Positions 34,766 to 44,602 of a DNA stretch of 64,000 nucleotides are shown here, one piece after another. The notes beneath the pieces were generated by a model. The model was not told the origin of the DNA and ran no database searches. It saw only the letters and a list, made by a program, of their open reading frames with translations. A program made the translations under genes and the position numbers. Position 1 is the first letter of the stretch. Each line of letters starts with the position of its first letter. This stretch comes from Polyangiaceae bacterium. GTDB taxonomy: Bacteria; Myxococcota_A; Polyangia; Polyangiales; Polyangiaceae. Location of the stretch: NCBI GenBank assembly GCA_016712345.1, contig JADJRH010000001.1:2852001-2916000 (forward strand). The letters are read 5' to 3'.

Positions 34766-35455
34766 TCAGTCTTGAAAGGAAAACGGGCTGCTGTTTGCGC
34801 CCGTGGGCACGCGCGGCCCCGCGTAGATGTGCCCGTGCACGTGGTGCTCCTGATGGTGGGCGCACCACAGTTCTTTGCCGCCGGTCGCTTGTCGACGCTC
34901 CGCACACGCGGGGCACATGGGCTCCACCTCGGGTGCGTGCGCCGCAGGGTCGTGCTTTTTGGAGCGATCCACGAACACCGGGCAGCCGGCCGTGCGAACC
35001 ACGCGCTCTGCGACCGAGCCGAGAAGCGCCCGCCGCACGCCGGTTCGACCGTGTGTTCCGAGCACAATCAAATCGGCTTCAACGTGGGCGGCAAGCCACA
35101 CAATCTCGCGGGCCGGAGCACCCGTGAGCAAGTGCGCCGTGATCTTTCCGATTTGAAGCGTACCGATTCGCTCGGCCAACGCTTTGGCTTCACCGTTTAC
35201 GAAATCAGTGAGCTGCGGCAACGAGTCGGACGATGTTTCCACCGTGAGAACTGCCTCGGGGGCCAAACCCACCGCAGGCGGATCGACCACGAGCGCCACG
35301 TGTACATCGGAGCCGGGCGTGGCGTTCGCAATCAGCATCGCGCGTCGAAGAACGCGCGAACTGGCTTCAGACATGTCGATCGCGGCCACCACACAGAACG
35401 GACGGCGGAGTGGTTGCGCGTCGGCAGGCGGAATAGAAGGGCTGGTGGGGTCCAT
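34766..35455 (-). CDS. Universal stress protein with Cys/His-rich tail
   Basis: The product has 229 residues from the ATG at 35,455. Residues about 20-170 are a single UspA domain with the ATP-binding pattern GTHGRTGVRRALLGSVAERV (G-2x-G-9x-GS), so it probably binds ATP. Unusually, a 60-residue extension carries CPACAERRQ, WCAHHQEHHVHGH and further His residues, which could bind zinc or another metal. Universal stress proteins act in the cytoplasm under starvation or oxidative stress. The tail may add metal sensing or protein contacts. Single gene, opposite to its left neighbour. Confidence 0.85.
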   Translation of the reverse strand: MDPTSPSIPPADAQPLRRPFCVVAAIDMSEASSRVLRRAMLIANATPGSDVHVALVVDPPAVGLAPEAVLTVETSSDSLPQLTDFVNGEAKALAERIGTLQIGKITAHLLTGAPAREIVWLAAHVEADLIVLGTHGRTGVRRALLGSVAERVVRTAGCPVFVDRSKKHDPAAHAPEVEPMCPACAERRQATGGKELWCAHHQEHHVHGHIYAGPRVPTGANSSPFSFQD

Positions 35456-35601
35456 GCTCAAAAAGGGAGCATCGGCTGTGCCGCAAAGTGTTCGCCGCGA
35501 TCGCGGGCGAGATCGCACGGCCTTTCGTCCACTCGTTTACTTTCGAGCGCGTTCTGCCCGGCAAAGCGTGCGATCGCCGCGCGGATTCTTCGGCGCCGGT
35601 T

Positions 35602-38600
35602 TCAGTCGGGATCGTCTTCGCTCACGAGGCGCCCAACCGCCGCCGGCGGAACAGCGCCTTTGGCCTGCGATTCGACCTCGTTGCCGCATTGCAGCACCCA
35701 TCGCGTTCCCGTGCTTCGCTCCGTTGCGGCAAGCGGCACCTTGTTGGACAACACCTCTTTCGGCCGCCCAACCAATTTCTTTTGCGACACCACAACGCCC
35801 TCCACGCGCGCCGCAATGCCCTCCACGCAAACCGAGCCCGGATCCATGCGCAGGCGCCACTCAATGCCGTCGAGCGCTGCGTACGCAGAGTCAATGCTCA
35901 CCGCAGGCGTCACTTCAAGCGCGGTTTCCACCAGCCAACCGTTTTGACCTGATTGGCATCGCTCCGGCATTTTCCCTTCGAGATCGCGCCGACCCAAATA
36001 CACAGGGTCTTCGATGGCTCCGGTGGTCGGGTCCACCGGCAACACGAACCAGGTGCTCGACGCTTCGCCGGGTCCGCGCGGTTGCGTTACCAACAATCCA
36101 AGGCCCGTCCCGGTGGCGCGACGCACAAGACGGGGCACTTCCGGTGCTGAATACCGTCGCACCGGTCTGAAGTACGTCCCCAATTGCCGCACCACTCCCA
36201 AGTCGGCACGCCACAAGGCAATGGCGTCGTAGCTGTTCCCCTGCGTTAGGAAAAACCAACTTTCTCCCACGCGCACCGCGGCCCCCGACGTGCCGCCGGG
36301 CGGCGTGATGAGCCGCGTGAAGTTTCCCGGTTTGCCCGACGCATCGCGCAGCGCGAGCGGCGATTGCCCTTCAACAAGCGAATAGAGCGCACACGGCCCA
36401 TTGCACGCCTGACCCAACGTTGCGCGGCCCGACGGATCGGTGAACGAAGTCCAGCCGAGCATTCCGTACGTCATTCCCCCCACGCCGCTCATCGCGCTGG
36501 TTTCATCGCCCCAAGGTGACGTGGTCACGGCGCTCGCCCGCACGCCGCCGCCCGCATCGTAGCGATCGTCGAACCGCACGAGCCACTTGCCCACCTTCGT
36601 CCAATCCGAGCCTTTTTTCCCCCACGCGTAGCTCCGAAGTTGCGCCGCATAGTCGCCGTACGTGCCTGTATCCACGCCCACTTCGTCTTTGCCGAGCGCC
36701 GGCGCCGCGGTGTTTCGAAAGTTCGCCCACTGAGGCTGGGCCCGGTAATAGCCGTAGCCGTGCCCGTACCCGTAGCCGTACGGATATCGCGGCGGTGTCG
36801 GCTGCGTCGCGGCTGTTGTCTTGGGCGCCGGCTTGGGCGGAAGCGGCGGCGTCACCGAGCCGAGCAGCTCACAGGCCACCGTCACCGTGGATGCTGTTCG
36901 CATGGGCACGTGCGACAAACTCGGCGACTTCGCGATCGCAAAGTCGTCTTCGAGCAGCGTTTTCCCCCACCCAACGCGAAGCCAATTGGCGATCGCACAA
37001 CCGGCCGGCCCGCACGCCCGCGTTCGCGAAGGGCTTTCGATCTCGTGGTCCGGCAACTCAAACGCATTCCACGTCATCCCGCCGTCGCTCGACTCCGCGG
37101 CCTCACCGTCGTCGGCGATCGAAATGCCAAACCGGCCCGACACCACCACGCCGTTTGAATCGGCGCGCATTTCGCCGACCGTCACGTCACCGTTGAGCGC
37201 AATGCGTACACCTACGGTCGCGCCGCCCGATTCAACCCAGCCGCCCACAACACCCGGCTCACGCTCTTCAAACCCGTCGAGCCACATGCCGCGTTTTGCG
37301 ACTCGCGCGCCATCGGCCGGTTTTGCCGGCAGTTTCAACGCCGCGTTTGACTCCACGGCCGTGCCTCGAAGCACCGTGATCTGACCTCCCGACTCACGCC
37401 GCGGAGGCACAAGCACCACCACGCGGCCATCGGCCAGCGCGATCACCCGTTCAACACCCAAGTCACCCGTGACCCGCACCTGCTTTGTCGAGCCATCCAC
37501 CCCGCGAATGCAATAAGCGCGACCGCCGGGCTGAGCCGCGCCCGGTTCATCCGAGCACGCGCCGCGCGCGACAAGCGCTCCGTTTCCACTCGCTGCCACG
37601 TAACGCGGCTTGTCGAATTGCCACACCTCTTTCACCGAAAATGGAGGCACGAACGCGAGCACGCTTGTTCGGCCTTCGTGTTCACCGCAGATGAACCCCC
37701 AGCCTTTTTCGAGCCTCACCGCGTGGCAACTTGCTTCTCGATCGCGGTACGCATCGGTCACCACGCGCATCACCGACCCATCGCGCAGCGACACGCGCGC
37801 GAGTGCACCCCCGCGCGCCACGATCGCCGAGCGCCCTTCTTCGGGGAATCCGTCCTCCAAGGCGGCGCGAAGCGGCTTTTTTCCAAGCGGTCCCGGTGGG
37901 GCGGCGAGCTTTACATCGTTGTCTTTGTCTCGGTCTGTCGTGTGTACACGCGGCGCGTTTGGCGTAAACCGCACAATCCCCGACGCATCGACCACGTACC
38001 TTCCACTTGGAACAAACACCGTTGGATCGCCCGTAATGGCGGTGATCGTTGTCGCACGCTCCAAAAGGTTGAGCGGTCGCCACGTGGTTCCCGCGTCAAA
38101 CGTCACAAGCGGTCCGCGCAAATCGGTGTCCACCACCGCGCGCCATCCATCGGCAAATGCGAGCGACCCGTAGCTCACCGCGGGAGGCAGAGGCCCGAGT
38201 GCCAATATCTCTCCGGTGTTTGGATCGATCGCGCTCAGCCGATTGGACGGCAATCGCAGATACAACCGGTCAAACCCCACAACGATCTCTTCGGCTCCAG
38301 GGCTGATTTGCGCCAGCGGCTCCATGTGCCCGAGCCAACTCGATGCGCGCCACAGGTGCGTCGACCCACCGTTCGAAGAGTGAAAAAGAAATCCCCCACC
38401 GAGCCGCGAGGGAAGCGCCATTCCCGATGCGTACGCCGTGGGCATCAATTCCTGGGCGCGCTCGATCGAACCGTCTTCGTAAGCAATCACCCGCATCCGA
38501 TCGACGAGCATTTTTTTGTGCCCGTCTTCGCGCAAAAACACGCCTTTTTCGGGCATTAGCTCCGGCACCAACCACGAGCCGGCCACCATGGAAGCGACGC

Positions 38601-38829
38601 CCGGCGGATCCATCGATTTGGCTTTTTTCGCGTCGGCCTTGCCGCTTGCCGACGCCGCCGGCTTGGTGCTCGCCGACGCCGCTGGAGCCGCCGCCGGAGC
38701 GGGCGCACCACCGCAGCTCGCCACCCCCAGCGCAAGCAGCGCGGTGTACGCAACGCGGCTCGTTGTTGCGTACACAACGCGGCCCGTTGCTGCGCACGCA
38801 GTGTGGCCTGCTGACTTTTGTGTACACAT
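35602..38829 (-). CDS. Very large beta-propeller-like lipoprotein
   Basis: The product has 1075 residues from the ATG at 38,829; an in-frame extension to 38,997 is possible. The signal region ends with LGVASCGG (lipobox), then an Ala/Ser/Pro/Lys linker. The mature protein shows repeated strands with W/F-G-D patterns (FDAGTTWRPLNLLERA, DGGMTWNAFELPDHE) like sialidase- or BNR-type propeller blades, plus a Tyr/Gly-rich linker (YGYGYGHGYGYYR). Probably a surface-anchored repeat protein; ligand unknown. The signal peptide coding region contains three near-tandem GTGTAC/GCGTACAC motifs, so its N-terminus may have been altered. Confidence 0.75.
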   Translation of the reverse strand: MCTQKSAGHTACAATGRVVYATTSRVAYTALLALGVASCGGAPAPAAAPAASASTKPAASASGKADAKKAKSMDPPGVASMVAGSWLVPELMPEKGVFLREDGHKKMLVDRMRVIAYEDGSIERAQELMPTAYASGMALPSRLGGGFLFHSSNGGSTHLWRASSWLGHMEPLAQISPGAEEIVVGFDRLYLRLPSNRLSAIDPNTGEILALGPLPPAVSYGSLAFADGWRAVVDTDLRGPLVTFDAGTTWRPLNLLERATTITAITGDPTVFVPSGRYVVDASGIVRFTPNAPRVHTTDRDKDNDVKLAAPPGPLGKKPLRAALEDGFPEEGRSAIVARGGALARVSLRDGSVMRVVTDAYRDREASCHAVRLEKGWGFICGEHEGRTSVLAFVPPFSVKEVWQFDKPRYVAASGNGALVARGACSDEPGAAQPGGRAYCIRGVDGSTKQVRVTGDLGVERVIALADGRVVVLVPPRRESGGQITVLRGTAVESNAALKLPAKPADGARVAKRGMWLDGFEEREPGVVGGWVESGGATVGVRIALNGDVTVGEMRADSNGVVVSGRFGISIADDGEAAESSDGGMTWNAFELPDHEIESPSRTRACGPAGCAIANWLRVGWGKTLLEDDFAIAKSPSLSHVPMRTASTVTVACELLGSVTPPLPPKPAPKTTAATQPTPPRYPYGYGYGHGYGYYRAQPQWANFRNTAAPALGKDEVGVDTGTYGDYAAQLRSYAWGKKGSDWTKVGKWLVRFDDRYDAGGGVRASAVTTSPWGDETSAMSGVGGMTYGMLGWTSFTDPSGRATLGQACNGPCALYSLVEGQSPLALRDASGKPGNFTRLITPPGGTSGAAVRVGESWFFLTQGNSYDAIALWRADLGVVRQLGTYFRPVRRYSAPEVPRLVRRATGTGLGLLVTQPRGPGEASSTWFVLPVDPTTGAIEDPVYLGRRDLEGKMPERCQSGQNGWLVETALEVTPAVSIDSAYAALDGIEWRLRMDPGSVCVEGIAARVEGVVVSQKKLVGRPKEVLSNKVPLAATERSTGTRWVLQCGNEVESQAKGAVPPAAVGRLVSEDDPD

Positions 38830-39047
38830 AGCCGGCGCGCGCGGCGCACCCAGGTCCGAAGGTTCGTTTGATCGCGTCTGCACTTTTGCGAAGGTTCGCG
38901 TCACGTCTTCACCGCGTTTCAACGAGCGATTGGCGAGCTTAGCACCGCGGGGCGGCCCACTTTCGGAAACGCACGAAGCGGCCGGAAGTTGGCTCACCTT
39001 TGAAAAAAAAGAGGACTACCGCCTGATTTCGGTCTATTTTTTATCCC

Positions 39048-39260
39048 ATGGGTCGCTTGGCAACAGTTCCGGGTTCAGGTGCGGCAGGCGGAGATCACCG
39101 CGATGAGCACGGCGACGCGTGGGAGCGGGAGATTGCGCGGCGGGTTGCCGAGGTGGAGTCGGGGGCCGTAAAAACAATTCCGGCGGCAGAAGTGTTCGCG
39201 AAAGCGGGGCGTGCTCTGGCTCAGCGTCGCAGCAAGCGCGCTCAAAAAACAAAGCGATAA
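39048..39260 (+). CDS. Addiction-module antitoxin
   Basis: The product has 70 residues. WEREIARRVAEVESGAVKTI then PAAEVFAKAGRAL is the core of PF09720-type addiction-module antitoxins that pair with RelE/ParE toxins. The start at 39,048 (ATG) lies directly after an AT-rich TTTTTTATCC leader. The toxin gene starts 13 bp downstream. Confidence 0.8.
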   Translation: MGRLATVPGSGAAGGDHRDEHGDAWEREIARRVAEVESGAVKTIPAAEVFAKAGRALAQRRSKRAQKTKR

Positions 39261-39273
39261 CAACTCGCCGCGC

Positions 39274-39570
39274 ATGCGCGTTGAATTTCACCCCGAAGCG
39301 GACGACGAATATGTCGCCGCCGTCATGTACTATGAGGACGACTATCCAGGTCGCGGGCAACGATTTCAGACTGCCGTAGAAGCAGAAATTGCCTGCATTC
39401 TCAGCGCACCAAACTCTTATCCATTGTGGCGTCGGTCGTCGAAGGTCCGGTATGCCATCGTTTCCCGCTTCCCGTACACCATCTTGTTTTCTGTCTACGG
39501 CGAAGCTCTGACGGTGTACGCAGTTGCCCACGATAAACGTCGCCCCGGTTATTGGAGAACACGTTTGTAA
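39274..39570 (+). CDS. ParE/RelE-family toxin
   Basis: The product has 98 residues from the ATG at 39,274. VEFHPEADDEYVAAVMYYED starts the fold, with RYAIVSRFPYTILFSVYGEA and VYAVAHDKRRPGYWRTRL at the C-terminus, the full-length ParE pattern. RelE/ParE relatives inhibit gyrase or cleave mRNA on the ribosome. With the gene at 39,048 this makes an intact pair located outside the accessory region. Confidence 0.88.
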   Translation: MRVEFHPEADDEYVAAVMYYEDDYPGRGQRFQTAVEAEIACILSAPNSYPLWRRSSKVRYAIVSRFPYTILFSVYGEALTVYAVAHDKRRPGYWRTRL

Positions 39571-39614
39571 TCACGCCGTTCATGCCCGTTCCAAGTTCGC
39601 GCTAAGGTTCGCGC

Positions 39615-40463
39615 ATGACCGCCTCGCGCCCCGCCGGTGCCGTTCGCTCACCCCTTGCCGAACTCGGGACCGGTGCTGCGTGGCTCGTCGGTCTTTCTGC
39701 GGTCGCGCAGATGATCGCGCTCTTGTTTCAGTCCAATCCCCTGGCGATCGTGGTGCTTCAAGCGGTTGTCATTGACCTGGCCCTCGGTCGAGCCGGCGTT
39801 CGCTGGGATCCGGAGGCGGATGCCTCGGAAATGGAGCGCCAAAAAGCCGCGAAACGCGCCGACGGGGCCAGTTCACCAGCTTCCAAAACCGACACCGCCC
39901 GTGCGGTTCGCGGCGTTGCGATTGGAATGGGGGCCGCCGCGGGGGTCATCGCCGCCGTCATGCTCGCCAGCACCGCCTTCGGTTGGGCTCGCGTGAGCGT
40001 TCACATTCCCGGCACATCGCTCGCCATTGGCTTGTTGCGCGCCATTGCCGTTGCCGTGCGAGACGGCCTTCTTTACGCCGGTCTACCCATCACCTTCGTC
40101 GCCCGTGCCAAGGGTACACCAGCGGCCGTTGCCGTTGTGTTTGGTGCCGCCGCCGCCGGCTCCGTCTTGGTGTTGGAGCCCGCTGCGTCCCCTGCCAACG
40201 TGACCCTGACAGCCGCGGTAATCGCCGCTGCCGCCGCCCTCTGGCATCGCGAGCGCAATGGATGGATGTCCGCCGGCCTACTCTTTGGGTGGAGCTTTTT
40301 TGCAGGCACGGTGATGCGCGGTGCCCTGATGGATGTGGACTGGAAGTCAGGTTCGCTGACTCCCGGTGTGACCGGTGCCGGCGCCCCGGCGTGGATAGCG
40401 ACAGTGGCATTTATTGGACTGGCAGTTTGGGCGTTTCGCGGAGCGGGAAAACCTACCCAATAG
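39615..40463 (+). CDS. Polytopic membrane protein
   Basis: The product has 282 residues with about seven hydrophobic segments (for example LVGLSAVAQMIALLFQ, AIGMGAAAGVIAAVMLAS, VAVVFGAAAAGSVLVL, WIATVAFIGLAVWAF). A cytoplasmic Lys/Ala/Glu-rich loop follows the second segment. RDGLLYAGLP in segment four is reminiscent of CPBP intramembrane proteases, but the paired Glu of their first motif is absent, so protease activity is unlikely. Function unknown. Confidence 0.7.
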   Translation: MTASRPAGAVRSPLAELGTGAAWLVGLSAVAQMIALLFQSNPLAIVVLQAVVIDLALGRAGVRWDPEADASEMERQKAAKRADGASSPASKTDTARAVRGVAIGMGAAAGVIAAVMLASTAFGWARVSVHIPGTSLAIGLLRAIAVAVRDGLLYAGLPITFVARAKGTPAAVAVVFGAAAAGSVLVLEPAASPANVTLTAAVIAAAAALWHRERNGWMSAGLLFGWSFFAGTVMRGALMDVDWKSGSLTPGVTGAGAPAWIATVAFIGLAVWAFRGAGKPTQ

Positions 40464-40570
40464 CGATAGTCAGGTTTTCGATAGCGTTTGGCGGGTGCAA
40501 CACTCAAAGGCTACGTGCCGGGGAAGACAGACACTGTCTGTGTGCAGCGTCCCAACGCTACGCCCCCAGC

Positions 40571-41272
40571 TCACATTGTTTTCTTGTGCTCACCTGTCAG
40601 ACTTTCGAAATTCTGAATGACAGTCGCATTTGTTGAATCGGCATATTCCACATGGGTTTCGCGCGTGATTGTATGCGTTTCAACTCCGTTCGGGTAGGTG
40701 ATCACCTTGGTTATCGTGTGGTGACCCTCAATGAGGTTGTCTTTGGTCAGCCCTTCCACCAAGGCAAGATCGTACATCGAGAGAGAGGTTTGATACTCAA
40801 AGTGGTTTGGCTCTACCTCCACAAGGAGGGTCACCACCCCATCTTGCTCGACAAATTGGTTTCCAAACGTTCCGTCGGGATGAAGGAGCACGCCCTCCAG
40901 CCAGTTTTGTTTTTGCGTCCCCATGAATCCAAACGTGAAGGTGAGAGTGTCCTCCACATGAAGGTAGGCCCGGGTAGATTCAACGGTGGGTTGGTTTGCC
41001 AAGGCGATGTCGGTCCATTGGTAAACAAGGGCGGTTTGACCATCGGCATCCAGACCGGACAAACTCCAAGACCCTTCGTACGTGCCCGCTTTTGCGTTGA
41101 GGTATGCAAGCGGGTCAGGCTCCGTCTGACCGCCTGCACCCCCTGACCCACCTTGGGCAGTGGAGCCCGCGGAACCACCCGTTTCGCCAACCGGTGACGA
41201 GCCGTCGCAACCGCAAAGTGACAGCCCCGCAATCAGCGCGACCCCGGACCAGAAATAAGTTTGGTAAACCAT
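40571..41272 (-). CDS. Lipoprotein of unknown function
   Basis: The product has 233 residues from the ATG at 41,272 behind GGAGG. Signal peptide with lipobox LCGC, then a Gly/Ser/Thr-rich linker (GGSAGSTAQGGSGGAGG) typical of this genome. The mature domain is a beta-barrel-like fold (TYEGSWSLSGLDADGQTALV, TLTFTFGFMGTQKQNWLEGV) reminiscent of lipocalin-like ligand-binding proteins, but with no recognised family. Confidence 0.75.
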   Translation of the reverse strand: MVYQTYFWSGVALIAGLSLCGCDGSSPVGETGGSAGSTAQGGSGGAGGQTEPDPLAYLNAKAGTYEGSWSLSGLDADGQTALVYQWTDIALANQPTVESTRAYLHVEDTLTFTFGFMGTQKQNWLEGVLLHPDGTFGNQFVEQDGVVTLLVEVEPNHFEYQTSLSMYDLALVEGLTKDNLIEGHHTITKVITYPNGVETHTITRETHVEYADSTNATVIQNFESLTGEHKKTM

Positions 41273-41423
41273 CCCATTGCCTCCTAAACGGCGATGTCTC
41301 TGCGTGGGGTGGATAACATGGCCCATGCTGATATAGCCTGGAGCGCCGCAAGAACGGTCAAGTGCATCCGACCTCGCGGTCGGTTTCGCAAGAGCGGTCA
41401 AGTGCGCGGAGGTTTCAGCGCCG

Positions 41424-42350
41424 ATGGTGAAGTCTCAGGCCAAGTTTGAAGACCGAACACAGACCGACCTTACCGTCGCTCCCCTCGCGTGGCGAACGAT
41501 TGCGGAGGTACAGCAACGTCTGGTGGAAGATCTCGATCGCGACTGGGATCTCGGCGCAATTGCCACCTTGGCCGGCTACGATAGCTTTCATTTTGCCCAC
41601 ATGTTTGCAGAGGTCGTGGGTGAGCCGCCGCTGCGCTATATCCGAAGGCTGCGAATGGAGCGGGCTGCACATGAGTTGGCCCGAGATCCAAAGTCGATTG
41701 TTTCGCAGATTGCCAGTCGCGCAGGCTACCGCTCACTGGAGGCGTTTTCACGCTCGTTTTCTCGCCTGTTTGGTCGCTCCCCTCGGGCTTTTCGGCGCGA
41801 CCCGAGCGATCGAATGGGAAGTGGCAATGAATGCCCGGCGTGGAAAGCGATTGTCGATCCACGCGTGTTCCCCGAAGGTCTTGATCCGCGGCCGCAGATC
41901 GCCCGTTTGGGACCGATGTGGGGGTGGGCGCTCAGGACGAAGTCGTTTGACGACTTGCACGAGATTGGCCAGGTGATGGCGCAACTCCTGGCGGCGGCGC
42001 CTCCCAGTGGGCCTTGGCAGTTTGGCGGCATCGCCCAACCGTGGGGTTGGCGGGGCGCCGCACCGCGCGATCTCCGGGTTTTCCGGCAGGTACCGGAGGG
42101 GTGCAAGCCCCCGGCGCCGCTGCTGCCGTGGCGTTTTCCGAGGGGGTTCTTTGCGTGTTTCGAGTTCAACGGGCCGGCATCGCACATCGCGACATGCTGC
42201 GGCTTCTTGGTGGATCGTTGGATCCCCAGCGCCGGGTTGCGGGCGGCCTTTGCTTCGCTATTTACCCTGGTCGAAAACCCTTTTGCGCTCGAACACACGC
42301 GAGCCAGGATCCACGTACCAATTGAGTCGATGTCACAGGCTCAAAACTAG
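41424..42350 (+). CDS. AraC-family regulator with N-terminal HTH (Rob-like)
   Basis: The product has 308 residues. Residues about 25-125 hold the double helix-turn-helix: LGAIATLAGYDSFHFAHMFA and VSQIASRAGYRSLEAFSRSF, then FGRSPRAFRR. The remaining 180 residues form a putative ligand-binding domain (GyrI-like position). HTH first and effector domain second is the layout of Rob/SoxS-Rob type regulators, not of classical AraC. It is divergent from the lipoprotein at 40,571, which it may control. A strong hairpin follows the stop. Confidence 0.85.
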   Translation: MVKSQAKFEDRTQTDLTVAPLAWRTIAEVQQRLVEDLDRDWDLGAIATLAGYDSFHFAHMFAEVVGEPPLRYIRRLRMERAAHELARDPKSIVSQIASRAGYRSLEAFSRSFSRLFGRSPRAFRRDPSDRMGSGNECPAWKAIVDPRVFPEGLDPRPQIARLGPMWGWALRTKSFDDLHEIGQVMAQLLAAAPPSGPWQFGGIAQPWGWRGAAPRDLRVFRQVPEGCKPPAPLLPWRFPRGFFACFEFNGPASHIATCCGFLVDRWIPSAGLRAAFASLFTLVENPFALEHTRARIHVPIESMSQAQN

Positions 42351-42363
42351 TTTCTTGTTTCCG

Positions 42364-42378
42364 TGGGGATTCGCCCCA
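42364..42378 (+). terminator. Hairpin after the AraC-type gene
   Basis: TGGGG (42,364-42,368) pairs with CCCCA (42,374-42,378) around ATTCG, 14 bp after the stop. The same GTGGGG...CCCCAC/A TACCCC design recurs after the asd stop at 48,068. No T-run follows. Confidence 0.55.
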
Positions 42379-42415
42379 TACCCCGGCCGCGCAGGGTAGG
42401 TAGGTGGGGGATCGC

Positions 42416-43777
42416 TCACTGACAAACGCTATAACAAACACCCAGCCGCGGCCGATTACCCAGCGACGCTTCGCTGCTGTACACAAGGTGCCTTGTGGGC
42501 AGCCCGTCGCGCAGTTGAATGCCGTAGTTGGTCGCCGGGAAGTTGACCCAGGTAGAAACCAACTCCGTCAGATCGACGCTTCTCAGGCCAAACCCCGCGG
42601 GAAGGTTGGCCGCTGCGAGCGGGTCTACCGGCGCTGTGAAGTTTGACAAGCGTGTGCTCGCCTCGCTCCAGGGACCAAGCACTTCATGAATGGCCGAACC
42701 GGTGGCCGCTTCATTCCACGCCACTGCCAGTGTCAACTGAGCGGAGGTGACTGTTGCGGTTTCAGGAATGGATGTCAGGTCAAACCGGAACAACGCCCGA
42801 TTTTCGTTTCCGCCGCCTGAGAGACCTACCCATAGAGACATCTCTGTTCCGGGCGCCCAATTGGGAGAATCACCCGAAAGGAATGTGTCTTCAACAGCGC
42901 CCAATTCTCCCCGGCGAATGGTCACACACTGGTTGACAGTCACACAATCGCAGGCGTCTCCAAGACCGTTATTGTTGCTGTCAGACTGGTTAGAATTGGC
43001 CACCTCGGGACAGTTGTCCACGTCACCGCAAACCCCATCGCCGTCCACGTCATTGTCAGGGTCGTCCGGGCAGGCGTCGCAATCATCGGGTGCCCCGTCA
43101 CCATCCAGATCCACAGTATCATCCCCACCCGGACAAACATCCGCGTTGTCGGGAATACCGTCACCGTCGCTGTCCGCTTCTTGGAGCAGCAGTTGAGTGG
43201 TTAGAATTTGACCCTGACCGGCCTGACGAAAATCGCCCGCCGTTGAAAGAACAGTCACCTGAACAACGTACCCACCCCCGATATCCACCGTGCCCGAGGC
43301 CGGCGTTCCAAAGAGATTTTGAGGTCCACAACCACTTCCGCACTGGTGAATGCGCAGTTGAGGATCGGTATTGCACGTCGCCGAAAGCCAATTTTGTGTT
43401 ACCTGCAAGGGTAGATCGAGCGTTGTGCCGTTGATAATAACCGTGTGCTCAACCGACTGGCTCTCTGCCGGAACATTGGCGCACGTTCCAATCGCAGTGA
43501 GCGACAACAGTCGAGTCTGAACATTCTTGGGTACACCTACCGTCAACGTCACTGTTGTTGGAAGGGTAGGGCTAAACCACGACCCGAGTTGAACCGTGGA
43601 CTGTTGCGGTGTGGCCGCAAAAAACGTGTGAGGGGTAGAACCCGTGGCGTTGAGCGTCACGGTCGCCGTTTGGGCCGATGCCGTTCCCTCCAACGCGAAA
43701 ACACCCGCCGCAAGAGCCATGCAACCTGTGAGGAGCCGGCGAACCGAGGGAAGCTTGGACACAGCATCAAACAGCAT
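42416..43777 (-). CDS. Secreted protein with thrombospondin type 3 repeats and DNRLRE domain
   Basis: The product has 453 residues from the ATG at 43,777, with a signal peptide ending at about TASAQ (residue 38). Residues about 60-215 form a beta-rich domain with several Cys. About 220-300 hold calcium-binding thrombospondin type 3 repeats (DSDGDGIPDNADVCPG, DLDGDGAPDDCDACPDDPDN, DVDGDGVCGDVDNCPE). About 315-450 match the DNRLRE carbohydrate-associated beta domain (EDTFLSGDSPNW, NRALFRFDLTSIP, GIQLRDGL). This layout is common in exported myxobacterial surface or extracellular proteins. Confidence 0.85.
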   Translation of the reverse strand: MLFDAVSKLPSVRRLLTGCMALAAGVFALEGTASAQTATVTLNATGSTPHTFFAATPQQSTVQLGSWFSPTLPTTVTLTVGVPKNVQTRLLSLTAIGTCANVPAESQSVEHTVIINGTTLDLPLQVTQNWLSATCNTDPQLRIHQCGSGCGPQNLFGTPASGTVDIGGGYVVQVTVLSTAGDFRQAGQGQILTTQLLLQEADSDGDGIPDNADVCPGGDDTVDLDGDGAPDDCDACPDDPDNDVDGDGVCGDVDNCPEVANSNQSDSNNNGLGDACDCVTVNQCVTIRRGELGAVEDTFLSGDSPNWAPGTEMSLWVGLSGGGNENRALFRFDLTSIPETATVTSAQLTLAVAWNEAATGSAIHEVLGPWSEASTRLSNFTAPVDPLAAANLPAGFGLRSVDLTELVSTWVNFPATNYGIQLRDGLPTRHLVYSSEASLGNRPRLGVCYSVCQ

Positions 43778-44602
43778 GACCGTTTCGTCCTTTCGAGCGC
43801 TGGGCAAAAAAAGCCCAACATCACAGAATAGGCGGAAACTTTGAGAAAATTCAACAGAATTAGGCACCCCCAAATTCACGGAATCACGAAGCCCCGCTCG
43901 CCTCGCAACGACCGGGAGGTAACTTCAGCCGCCCCCCGCAACGACCTGAATGCCCACTCACCTGACACGTCGTATTCAACGCGGAGTTCCCCAGCGGCGC
44001 ATGCGCCTCATTCGAACGGCGAGTAACTCGTTGCGGTTGAGTTGTCGATGCAGCAGAAAAGAGCCCGTTCTGGGAGGTCCGGCGACTTGAGATGTCCATC
44101 ACGTCGCCATCCACCGGTCTCGCCGGTCTCTCGTTTTCGTCGTGGCTGCGCTCGCCACAGAACTCCATCTGGAGAACCCGACGCGCCACGCTGTTCGCTT
44201 TTCCGCTTGGCGACGGGCAAGGGTGTCCCAAACGTCTCGACAAGACTGGATCCGTGCCTTGCAGAACGTTCCGCTAAAGGGAAGTTACCTAGGAGGCACG
44301 GAGATCACGGAGATCCAAGGAGTTTTTTGTATTTCAGACTGCAATCGTCTCGCACCACCTAACCGATCCGCTGTCAGGTTGGGATCGCGGATGATGTGTA
44401 CCCATAGCAGCCCGACAAACCGAAATCCTCCGTGTCCCTCCGTGTCCTCCCGGTGGTGAAGAGACGTCACAGGCATCCAGGCTCCAGGTCTTGGCGTGAC
44501 GCGTCAGCCGTCGCTCTGGGGGAAGTTACCCAGGAGGCCGCCGTGAATGTTTCGGCGTGGCTCGCATTTGACGGGGGTTCGCGAGCTTCGTACCGTCAGC
44601 AA
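43778..44602. other. Repeat-bearing intergenic region
   Basis: No gene with coding character seen in 825 bp. It contains the inverted partner (44,096-44,245) of the repeat at 34,505, several CCTCCGTG/CACGGAGG repeats (about 44,295-44,455), and a GGAAGTTACC(T/C)AGGAGG block at both 44,280 and 44,520. These look like pieces of a decaying repeat family also touching 46,760. Confidence 0.6.
44096..44245 (-). repeat. Dispersed repeat, inverted copy of 34,505-34,641
   Basis: The reverse complement shares CCAAGCGGAA, GCGAACAGCGTGGCG, GATGGAGTTCTGTGGC and GAGACCGGCGAGACCGG with the other copy. Confidence 0.75.

Noticed and set aside
40085..40165. CPBP-type intramembrane protease motif in the 39,615 membrane protein
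   Set aside because: RDGLLYAGLP resembles the second half of motif 1, but the essential paired Glu and the later His/Asn residues are missing.
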